A DNA stretch of 10,405 bases from Ochromonadaceae sp. CCMP2298 (Eukaryota; Sar; Synurophyceae; Ochromonadales; Ochromonadaceae), in NCBI GenBank assembly GCA_026770595.1, contig MU634747.1:1-10405 (forward strand), read 5' to 3'. Below the pieces are notes generated by a model, which had not been told where the DNA came from, searched no databases, and saw only the letters and a program-made list of their open reading frames with translations. This document shows positions 1-6,100 of the stretch, in pieces. The position numbers were made by a program, and so were the translations under genes. The first letter of the stretch is position 1, and every line of letters starts with the position of its first letter.

Positions 1-259
1 GGATTCCCTTTAACACCGCACTACTAGTCCTTAGCGTCAGTGAGTTGTGCGTTGTGAGGAATCCTACACTCACTCCGGTGCGTTTCGCTTTTCTGTTGTG
101 TCCCTCGAATGAATGGGGCCACGATTTGTGCGCAAACTAAAGTCTAGTCGGATAGTCTGTAATTACGTACACCCTATTAATTATTCACTCATCATCGCTG
201 ATCACCTATCGCCATCGCCACTCATTACTCACCACGCATTACCGCATTTCTCCACACCC

Positions 260-616
260 ATGTTATCCTCCACTCAGCGAGCACACCTACTGCCACCCGC
301 AGCGCAGATCGCGCAGCTGCCGGCAGTGCAGAGGGAGCTTCTCTGGCCGCCCTCGGCAGCGGGAGCAGCCACATTGGGTTCGGTTGTAGGTGAGGTTTCT
401 GTCGACGCAGACGGAGCGACCCTCCGCGCTGACAGGGAGACGAGAGAAACAGACAACAGAGAGTGCAGCGCCGCAGTGCACGCCTGCATTTTCGCCTCGG
501 CGCTTACGAAGCGTGCGGCCGAGAGAGCTTTCCAGCAGCAGGGGCGCGCCATGACTGCCCCCGACGTTATAGAGCAGCTGGGCCGCGCATTCGTCGATCT
601 ACATCCGGAGGGGTGA
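260..616 (+). CDS. Small hypothetical protein (118 aa), unrecognised
   Basis: An ATG at 260 opens 118 codons ending in TGA at 614-616. The frame is also open upstream to another ATG at 113, but that part is low-complexity and unlike a protein, so I chose 260. I recognise no family. The N-terminal half is Ala/Leu/Pro-rich. Residues from about 73 onward (SAAVHACIF, then AAERAFQQQGRAMTAPDVIEQL) look like one long helix, a short loop and a second helix. That is loosely the pattern of helix 2, loop 2 and helix 3 of a histone fold, but no convincing first helix is present, so this is only a resemblance. The GC-rich composition fits the coding exons nearby. It could be one exon of a larger gene or a chance ORF. 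The opposite strand is also open over much of this stretch. Confidence 0.35.
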   Translation: MLSSTQRAHLLPPAAQIAQLPAVQRELLWPPSAAGAATLGSVVGEVSVDADGATLRADRETRETDNRECSAAVHACIFASALTKRAAERAFQQQGRAMTAPDVIEQLGRAFVDLHPEG

Positions 617-828
617 TTGCTGGGGGAAGGGGGAGGTGGTAGTTGGGGGCTGACGCCGGGGGGGGGAGAGATGCCCATCTCTCTGGGGCTGATGAGGGCT
701 GATGAGGGCTGAAGCCGATTGTGCTGTGGGTGGGACAGCACAGCATAAAACACAACAGGCACGATAGCACAGCAGTGTGCGTAATTGAGGAGCAGCTGGA
801 TAGCCAACCAGAACAACAGAAGCGGAGG

Positions 829-900
829 GTTTAAGAGCAGGAGGGCAGGGGAACTTAGTCCCCGCTGCCCAGCTGCGACCTCACCAGTGCTGCTCTAAAC
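829..900. repeat. Nested inverted repeat (hairpin-forming)
   Basis: The outer arms are GTTTAAGAGCAG (829-840) and CTGCTCTAAAC (890-900), complementary except for one bulged A. Inside them, GGGCAG (843-848) pairs with CTGCCC (865-870), and GGGA (849-852) pairs with TCCC around the loop ACTTAG, with one or two bulged bases. The 3' side has an unpaired stretch of 19 bases. The fold is seen directly. Whether it acts as RNA, as a DNA cruciform or as the remains of a small element is unknown. Confidence 0.55.
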
Positions 901-1049
901 AGTGAATTGGATGCACTATAAATGTACAGGATATTTTCTAAGTCTTAATTGCTATGCTTTGAGAAGTGTAACACTTTGAACTGTTGAATAGCCTTAATAA
1001 GTTAGTGTACAAAATGCCATTAATGTTCTAAATGAAAGATTGATTTTTC

Positions 1050-1070
1050 CCAATTTGTCTCATATAAAAG
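1050..1070 (+). promoter_or_regulatory. CCAAT plus TATA box, probable core promoter of the first MFS gene
   Basis: CCAAT is at 1050-1054 and TATAAAAG at 1063-1070. This lies 192 bases before the ATG at 1262, in AT-rich DNA, and allows a 5' untranslated leader of roughly 160 bases. The motif matches the classical TATA box. Its use is inferred from position only. Confidence 0.45.
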
Positions 1071-1261
1071 TCCACAATTTTGTCGACCAAAGGTTTAACT
1101 TCCCAATTTCATGCCGAGGGAATTGACATCGCAATCTCTCCACCAAAAGATTCCATCACCAAGCATTGCCGCGGCAGCAGCGCTCTCCGTCAAGCCGCGC
1201 CCGCATTTACTCTCGCGCTTTCATTCTTGCCGTTGGGGTCAATCCGCTTGAATAGACGAAG

Positions 1262-2757
1262 ATGCAGAGCAGGTTGAGCGAAGACCTGCTCAATGGGTCC
1301 TTCAAGGACTCGCCCAGGTCGGGCAGGAGTCCCTACTGGAACATCTTCTTTCTAGCAATGGCCTGGGCACTGACCCTGACGACGTCTACTCTCCTAACCT
1401 CCATCGGTCCCCTGTCGGCCAAGCAGCTGGGCGCTTCGAAGTCGATCTCCGCCTTCACCATTGGCGCGTTCCTCATCGGCGCCGCCTTGTCTTCCGTCCC
1501 GAGCGGCTACATCTTCCGCAAGTACGGAAGACTCTTCGGGTTCAGTATGGGCTGCGTCTTCCAAGTGATTGGGTCGGCGCTAGGCGCGCTGAGTCTGATC
1601 TCGGGACTATTGCCGGTAGTCTTTATAGGGTGCTTCTTCGTTGGATTGGGGCAAGGCCTCGGGCAGTTCTACCGCTTCAGCGCAGTGGAGGTGTCTCCCG
1701 ACCACCTCAAGACCAAAGCAGTGACCTACGTGCTGTCGGGGGGCGTGCTGGCGGCCTTTTTGGGCCCCACCAGCGCCAACTACAGTGCGTCCCTGCTGGG
1801 CACGGATTACCTCGCATCCTACCTGATCATCGCAGTCATCGCCGCCTGCAATCAGTTCGTCATCCTCTTCGTCGAGTTCCCGGCAATCAAAGGGCCAAAC
1901 TCCAGGGCGCAAAGCACCGAAAACCCCCTATATAGCTCCGTGGCGGCGGAGGACAACCCGCCTAAAGACGGTGTTCGCCTGATCGAGCTCTCTGAGGGGC
2001 ACATACGCTCCATGCGCGAGATCGTGCAGCAGCCCATGTTCATCGTGGCCTGCACCATCGCCACGCTAGCGCACACAGTGATGATCATGATCATGTCCAA
2101 TGTATCTCTAGCAATGGAAAGCTCAGGCTTTCAGTTCAGCAGGTCTTCCCTCACCCTGGAATTGCATTTCCTAGGCATGTTTGCCCCTGGGTTTTTTACC
2201 GCCACGCTTATACAGCGATATGGGTCCTTTCCAGTCGCCTTCACCGGCGCGTTCATATTCGCAGCCTCCAGCAGCGTGCTAGCTATGGGGACCGAGTTCT
2301 GGAACTATGCGTTTGGCATGGTGCTCAACGGCCTGGGCTGGAACTTCTGCTTCTCCGCAGGCACTGTCATGCTCACTAGCTGCTACAAGCCCATCGAGGC
2401 CTCAGAGGTGCAGGCGGTTAATGATTTTATTATCTTCACGGTGGCGGGGGCGGGCAGCTTGATCTCGGGCGTGATCTACAGCACGCTGGGCTGGAGGGCG
2501 CTTATCTATATAGTATCTGGGCTGGTAAGTAGACTGGCACTGCCGGGGTTAAAGGCAGGGGGCGCAGGCAGGAGACAGGGGACAGGGGGGGCAGAGGTGG
2601 GCGCCAGAGGCAGAAGCACCCACTTTCACTATTCTGTATCCTCCATTTTCTATACTAATCCTCTATCTATACCTATCCTCTATCTCCTATCCTTAATATT
2701 TTATTTTGTAGTTTCTCACCATATCTCGTCTCCCTACCTCCACACTTGCTCCTGCCA

Positions 2758-2812
<55 letters not shown>

Positions 2813-3104
2813 GCGCGCGCAGATGGGCGTGTATCTAATGCTCTTCATGGTGATGTGGCAGTACGCCCCAGAGGACGGCGACCTCGAGGACGACGAGTCG
2901 CTCATCGAAGACACCCGACACTCAGGCATGCCACCCCTGTACGGCCAGAGTAGCGAGCGCAACACAGACCCTCATACTGTGAGTCAGTTCCTCAGCAGTA
3001 TGGGGGCGAATCCCAGGGGAACGTCATTCAGCAGTACGGGGTCCCAGCGTAGGCGGGTGGTGGACGCGGATGAGCTGGCTGTGCGCACGATCTCTATAGG
3101 GTAG
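1262..3104 (+). CDS. MFS transporter, 12 helices, two exons (514 aa)
   Basis: The exons are 1262-2524 and 2823-3104, joined in phase 0, giving 514 aa. The start is the first ATG after an in-frame TAG at 1253-1255. Twelve hydrophobic helices can be seen: six between about residues 25 and 205, a hydrophilic loop (207-257), then six more. The last helix is split by the intron and finishes in exon 2. Family marks are SGYIFRKYGR (81-90) in the loop between helices 2 and 3, GLGQGLGQFYRFS (128-140), GMFAPGFFTA (305-314), GLGWNF (357-362) and VQAVNDF (383-389). These fit an MFS subgroup best known from bacteria. The substrate cannot be read from the sequence. The membrane location is inferred, with an acidic cytoplasmic tail (EDGDLEDDESLIED) encoded by exon 2. 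It is paralogous to the MFS gene at 6101-7614. If the intron were not removed, the frame would run on to 2953 as low-complexity sequence. Confidence 0.92.
2525..2822 (+). other. Intron of the first MFS gene (298 bp)
   Basis: The donor is GTAAGT at 2525-2530 and the acceptor is CAG ending at 2822. The 5' part is G-rich (about 2548-2600) and the middle is CT- and AT-rich (2630-2745). The last part is a CA microsatellite followed by five GC steps running into the acceptor. The splice is supported by exact agreement of position and phase with the intron of the paralogue at 7367-7482, and by exon 2 completing the twelfth helix. The usual pyrimidine tract next to the acceptor is replaced by the dinucleotide repeat. 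Confidence 0.88.
2756..2821. repeat. Alternating purine/pyrimidine tract, (CA)n then (GC)5
   Basis: From C2756 to A2821 every step alternates pyrimidine and purine. It begins CACGCG, continues as about 24 CA units (2762-2810), then five GC units (2811-2820), and ends in the AG of the splice acceptor. Long (CA)n and especially (GC)n tracts are the classical Z-DNA-forming sequences. Length variation between individuals is expected. Confidence 0.9.
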
Positions 3105-3250
3105 GGGGGTAGGAGGGTAGGAGGGGTGGTCGGAGGGATGGTTGGAGGGTAGAAGGTGGGGTTGGAGGGGGGTAAGAGGGTTGGAGGGGGGTAAGAGGAT
3201 AAGCTGGGTGAGAGGGGTTACGGGGAGGAAGAGGGTAGCAGGCCAGCAGT
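3095..3250 (+). repeat. G-rich strand-asymmetric tract after the first MFS gene
   Basis: Starting at the stop codon, the + strand holds many runs of three to six G separated by TA, A, TT or TGGT. The units GGGGTAGGAGGG, GTTGGAGGGGGGTAAGAG and similar are repeated imperfectly, and there are almost no C residues. It has the form of a G-quadruplex- or triplex-prone minisatellite and would lie in the 3' untranslated region of the MFS transcript. ORFs on either strand here only reflect the repeat. Confidence 0.7.
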
Positions 3251-3669
3251 ATAGCAGTATAGCAGGATGGCAAGGAGTGGGCAGATATCGAGGCGGTACC
3301 TGTATAGAAAGAGTGAGGGCTGGAGGCAGTCAAGGGCAGATGGGGGAATATGCGCCACAGAGGTGCGCCAAGCTTCTGTTAGGGGATGGAGGAGCAGAAG
3401 GGGTCCGGGGATCCGAAGATTTCCAAGTAGTCTCACCGGAGAGAGGGATCAGTTTAAGAATCGGACATAGTGTCAACAGCCATAAACTTTATATACTACA
3501 TATATAGTGTCCTATAGAGACTAGAGGCAGATGGGTTCTGCCGATTGCATGCTATCGCTAAATAGCTCAGACGCAAGAAATATTGAGATAATCCGCCGCA
3601 GATGCGCCTTCTTTTTTCTACAATCCTCTATTTTCTAAGCTCTTTGCTCTATTGTATATATTCGCACAG
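3251..3669. other. Intergenic stretch without a recognised gene
   Basis: I see nothing certain here. From 3251 to 3480 the composition is mixed, with short overlapping ORFs that have no protein-like pattern. From 3480 to 3665 the DNA is AT-rich, with a TATATA-rich patch at about 3488-3507 and a CT-rich patch at about 3608-3655. The CT-rich patch ends in an AG at 3668-3669 and could be a splice acceptor for the possible exon that follows. Confidence 0.5.
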
Positions 3670-4012
3670 GAAACGAGCAATCAACGCAATAACGTAATGC
3701 TGACGCGTAAGTACCATTATCCATTATTACAATGCGGAGACATAGGGTACCACAACTTGTCGACACCAGAGACTAGATTTGTCAGCTGTGGATATGAGCA
3801 GATAATAACCTGCAGTTGATAAGAACAGTACTTGAAAACGGTGTTACTTTTTACGAAAGTTACGAACGATGCCGCTGCCTATCACTTGGCCGATGCAGTG
3901 AGCAAGATTCCCCATGCGCTAAACTTCAACATCCACATTACCACCGCGGTAGGCGGTACTATTGTTACTCCCCCTCAACTGAGCATGTCCACTCTGCCTC
4001 CACGTCAGGGAA
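3670..4012 (+). CDS. Possible orphan exon pair, unrecognised protein fragment
   Basis: The frame at 3832-4012 reads like real protein from about 3862 (TNDAAAYHLADAVSKI, then FNIHITTAVGG) but has no ATG near its start and stop codons just upstream. One spliced reading makes sense of it. Exon A would be 3670-3706, after a strong CT-rich tract ending in CACAG, with a GTAAGT donor at 3707-3712. Exon B would start at 3860 after TTTTTACGAAAG. Exon A ends with one spare base and exon B starts with two, so the frame is kept. No first exon, start codon or end is found. The stretch runs straight into the antisense of the ankyrin array, so it may be a fragment left by rearrangement. I do not recognise the family. 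Confidence 0.25.
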
Positions 4013-4685
4013 CTAGAGCTGGGTTAGCAGCCACTGCTGTACCTCCAATTCGCCTGCAGCAGCATGTAAACAAGCATTTATATCCCATGGACAGGGGGGG
4101 GTCCTGAGCTCGCATCCACTTTAATACCTCCAGATGCCCACTTTCTGCGGCAAATCTGCAAACCAGTGCATCCCATGGGCAGGGAGGATGCTGAGCCCGC
4201 AGCCACTTTAATACCTCCATATGGCCAATGTTTGCTGCACCTGTGCAAGCACTTGCACCTCATGGGCAAAGAGGATGCTGGGCTCGCAGCCACTTTAACA
4301 CCTCCATATTACCACTCTGTGCTGCAGATGTGCAAGAACTTGCACCCCAGGGGCAGGGAGGATCCTGGGCTTGTATCCACTGCAGCACCTCCAGACGACC
4401 TTCGCCTGCGGCAGCTGTGCAAGCCACTGTATTCCATGGGCATGGGGGATGCTGAGCTCGCATCCACTGCAACACCTCTAGTTGACCTTCGATTGCGGCG
4501 GATCTGCAAGTCTCTGCATCCCATGGGCAGGGCGGGTCTTGAGCTCGTAGCCACTGCAACACCTCCAGATAACCTTCCTGTGCTGCAAATGCGCAAGTCT
4601 CTGCGTCCCATGGGCAGGGAGGATCCTGGGCTCGTAGCCACTGCAACACGTCTATACAGCCTCCAAAAGATGCTGCAATCACTGG
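4013..4685 (-). pseudogene. Ankyrin-like repeat array, 3' part of a broken gene
   Basis: Read on the minus strand from 4685, this holds a partial repeat followed by seven units of about 29 residues (87 bp) of the form CPWDxxxCxxAAxxGxLEVLxWLRAQDPP. Such repeats are ankyrin-like, binding-scaffold repeats common in stramenopiles. It is broken twice. The Trp codon of one CPW is TGA (4260-4262), with perfect repeat homology on both sides. Then eight G on the + strand (4094-4101), where the repeat needs seven, shift the frame. After correcting that shift, one more degenerate unit follows and then TAG at 4013-4015. The upstream side is cut by the element that starts near 4686. The 5' part of the same gene is at 5410-5709. 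The homopolymer shift could be a sequencing error, but the TGA is unlikely to be one. Confidence 0.8.
4260..4262 (-). other. In-frame nonsense codon in the ankyrin array
   Basis: The minus strand reads TGC CCA TGA where the neighbouring units read TGC CCA TGG. The next unit's TGG is exactly 87 bases further on (4173-4175), and the frame remains open and repeat-like on both sides. A single G-to-A change of TGG therefore explains it. Confidence 0.85.
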
Positions 4686-4896
4686 CAAAGTAAATGTACA
4701 GTTTTTCCGGTACATTTATGTACTTTAAGATTGGAATACTAAATCACTGTACTTTAAGTGTTACCCTATACTTTAATGTTACTGTAAAATACAGCAATAC
4801 CAGTACTATTTGACAGAGGCAGGTCCTCCTGCTGCTGTACTAAGTACTTTAAGATTAAACCTGTACTTTAAGGCTACCTGTACTTTAAGGCTAAAC

Positions 4897-4953
4897 CTGT
4901 ACTCCTACACCGAGAAAGGGCTATTCATGAAATCCCAAAAAGGGATTTCCTGC
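4897..4953 (+). repeat. 57-bp hairpin unit, copy A
   Basis: This unit matches 5211-5267 at 54 of 57 positions. It begins CTGTACTCCTAC, contains CGAGAAAGGG and ends in a hairpin: GAAATCCC (4929-4936), AAAAA, GGGATTTC (4942-4949). A third, degenerate copy starts at 4974 (22 of 24 positions match as far as GAGAAAGGG) and then carries extra sequence before its CCCCAAAAAGGATTTCC part. Confidence 0.85.
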
Positions 4954-5002
4954 CTAAAGAGCGACCGTGGTACCTGTCCTACTACACCGAGAAAGGGTAA
5001 AA

Positions 5003-5028
5003 GAGGAAATCCTTACTTTAATTTCCTC
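5003..5028. repeat. 8-bp inverted repeat inside the element
   Basis: GAGGAAAT (5003-5010) and ATTTCCTC (5021-5028) are perfect complements around a 10-base loop. It interrupts the third, degenerate copy of the CGAGAAAGGG unit. Confidence 0.7.
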
Positions 5029-5060
5029 ATTCAGAAACCCCAAAAAGGATTTCCTTACAG

Positions 5061-5144
5061 CATACAGTACATAGCATACAGCACACAGCATACAGCACAT
5101 AGTGTACAGCACATAGCATACGGCACATAACATACTGCACATAG
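5061..5144 (+). repeat. 14-bp minisatellite, six units
   Basis: Six consecutive 14-base units start at 5061, 5075, 5089, 5103, 5117 and 5131, all near the consensus CATACAGCACATAG, with no length change between units. A seventh degenerate unit follows to 5158. The Cys/Tyr/Met-rich ORF on the minus strand here is only a translation of the repeat. Confidence 0.9.
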
Positions 5145-5210
5145 AATAAAGCATACTGCTAGCCAGGCCAGTTGGGAAGGGATCTATGCATTCACTTAGT
5201 ACAGCTTAAT

Positions 5211-5267
5211 CTGTACTCCTACATCGAGAAAGGGTTATTCATGAAATCCCAAAAAGGGATTTCATGC
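5211..5267 (+). repeat. 57-bp hairpin unit, copy B
   Basis: This is the direct repeat of 4897-4953. Here the hairpin is longer and perfect: CATGAAATCCC (5240-5250), loop AAAAA, GGGATTTCATG (5256-5266), an 11-bp stem. Confidence 0.88.
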
Positions 5268-5341
5268 ATCGCGTTGAAACCCCTTTTTAGGCATGTACTA
5301 AGTACAGGTTTAACTGTACTTTTCTTATAAAAATTTTCTAT

Positions 5342-5360
5342 ACCTGTACTTAGTACAGGT
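5342..5360. repeat. 19-bp palindrome near the right end of the element
   Basis: ACCTGTACT (5342-5350) and AGTACAGGT (5352-5360) are perfect complements around one T. A related shorter palindrome, TGTACT-A-AGTACA, is at 5294-5306. Both contain the GTAC core that recurs throughout the element. Confidence 0.8.
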
Positions 5361-5409
5361 GCAACTGTACTTTAAGTGTAATCCTGTACTTTTTAGTACA
5401 TTTACTTTG

Positions 5410-5709
5410 TCGGTGAATGCTAATCTTTTCCTTCCAAGGTAGTGCTACCGTTGCTCTCCAGTACTGCAGCAAAGCTAGGTGCCCTCCATATGCTGCCACT
5501 TCGTAGACGCCCTCGGACACTGGCATTCCCATATTTTCTCTCGACCACTCAAGTGCAACGGAGGACAAGTAGTCCACTCTTTTCCCGGTCGCCAGGGGTA
5601 ACTCTTGTATCTCCTCGTTGCAGGCCCGGGAGAGCACGCGCAGTTGCAGATCGCAACTGGAGCCCAGGAATTCGCGGGCCCGGTGCAGGACAAACGCAGA
5701 ATGGATCAT
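5410..5709 (-). pseudogene. 5' part of the broken ankyrin-repeat gene
   Basis: An ATG at 5707-5709 on the minus strand opens a frame that runs to 5350, but its last residues come from the element. The first 60 or so residues (MIHSAFVLHRAREFLGSS and on) are not recognised. Then come VALEWSRENMGMPVSEGVYE, AAYGGHLALLQY and an ALPW, which match the ankyrin-like pattern xxxWxREN, AAxxGHLxLLQY, xPW of the 4013-4685 array. Seven residues after that PW the consensus expects AA, and this is exactly where the other fragment resumes across the element (AASFGGCIDVLQW at about 4637-4676). So the two pieces are one gene, cut inside a repeat. The upstream frame is open but has no other ATG. Confidence 0.6.
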
Positions 5710-6100
5710 GCTTGGAGAGATGGAAGGAGTCGGGAGTGCCAGGGTTGTAGTGAAGTCGCTGAGATTGGAAGGAGGTAAAAGACTCGAGAGCGGATTGAAT
5801 GGCTGTAGGAACCCTATTATAGTTCAACTGATCAACAGGAGCTTCAGAAATTCCGGACAGTGGGAAAATCCCCAGACCCAATTGGGAATGTGATACTTCC
5901 CAGTCAGAGGAGTGAGCTTTTAAGTCAAATCCCAATTATTTGATGGATATTCATGGTTTCCCCCGGTTTATTTGACTCGAATGACATTCGAAGGATTTTC
6001 CCTGGATTACCAGGCCCCATTCTGTCTCGCCGCTCTGCAGACTGGAATCAGTTTCGAGGACTCGTTCCATGTGTCACGATCCGGTATAGGCAGAAGAGAG
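5710..6100. other. Divergent upstream region of the ankyrin gene and second MFS gene
   Basis: I see no certain gene in these 391 bases. The + strand frame of the MFS gene is open back to an ATG at 5972, but that extension has no counterpart in the paralogue. A minus-strand ORF (5549-5935) overlaps the ankyrin fragment in another frame and looks unlike a protein. No clear TATA box is found before 6101. Confidence 0.5.

Larger units (their letters stand above)
617..1261. other. Intergenic region upstream of the first MFS gene
   Basis: No gene is visible in these 645 bases. From 617 to about 715 the + strand is G-rich, with a run of nine G at 658-666 and a short GGGCTGATGA-type tandem repeat near 695-712. 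An 8-bp inverted repeat (GAGAGATG, CC, CATCTCTC) lies at 666-683. A longer nested inverted repeat lies at 829-900. From about 900 to 1120 the DNA is AT-rich and promoter-like, with a CCAAT at 1050-1054 and a TATA box at 1063-1070. Confidence 0.6.
4686..5409. mobile_element. Non-autonomous element with terminal inverted repeats (MITE-like), about 724 bp
   Basis: The ends are perfect 14-bp inverted repeats: CAAAGTAAATGTAC at 4686-4699 and its complement at 5396-5409. They sit within a longer imperfect inverted repeat (4665-4699 against 5396-5429, about 34 bp, with a few mismatches and one gap), so the true ends may lie further out. The interior is AT-rich and noncoding. It holds six direct copies of GTACTTTAAG (five near the left end, one at 5367-5376), palindromes of the TGTACTTAGTACA type, three copies of a CGAGAAAGGG hairpin unit and a 14-bp minisatellite. 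No transposase is visible and I found no clear target-site duplication. It lies between two pieces of an ankyrin-repeat gene that share strand and repeat register. The superfamily is unknown. Confidence 0.6.

Noticed and set aside
274-816. 180-codon minus-strand ORF
   Set aside because: Ser/Pro/Ala/Cys-rich shadow of GC-rich DNA, with no domain pattern. The C-terminal half reads through a poly-C stretch.
1080-1277. 65-codon + ORF just before the first MFS gene
   Set aside because: Begins with TTG, overlaps the promoter and 5' leader, and has no protein-like pattern.
2525-2953. MFS frame reading through the intron to a 563-aa product
   Set aside because: The extension is His/Thr repeat and shifted exon 2. 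GTAAGT and AG at the paralogue's intron position give a complete twelfth helix instead.
3094-3436. Pro/Ser-rich minus-strand ORFs
   Set aside because: They are translations of the G-rich minisatellite.
4260-4262. TGA read as Trp (a variant genetic code)
   Set aside because: Trp is TGG in the sure genes (MFS, ERH), and the same array also has a frameshift, so decay is simpler.
4166-4693. 175-codon + strand ORF across the ankyrin array
   Set aside because: Antisense of the 87-bp repeats. The minus strand carries the recognisable ankyrin-like consensus.
4954-5154. Cys/Tyr/Met-rich minus-strand ORF
   Set aside because: Produced by the 14-bp minisatellite.
5061-5158. CRISPR-like array
   Set aside because: Units are contiguous 14-mers without spacers, in a eukaryotic genome.
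4675-5420. Target-site duplication around the element
   Set aside because: The flanks AATCACTGG and TCGGTGAAT match better as an extension of the inverted repeat than as a direct repeat.
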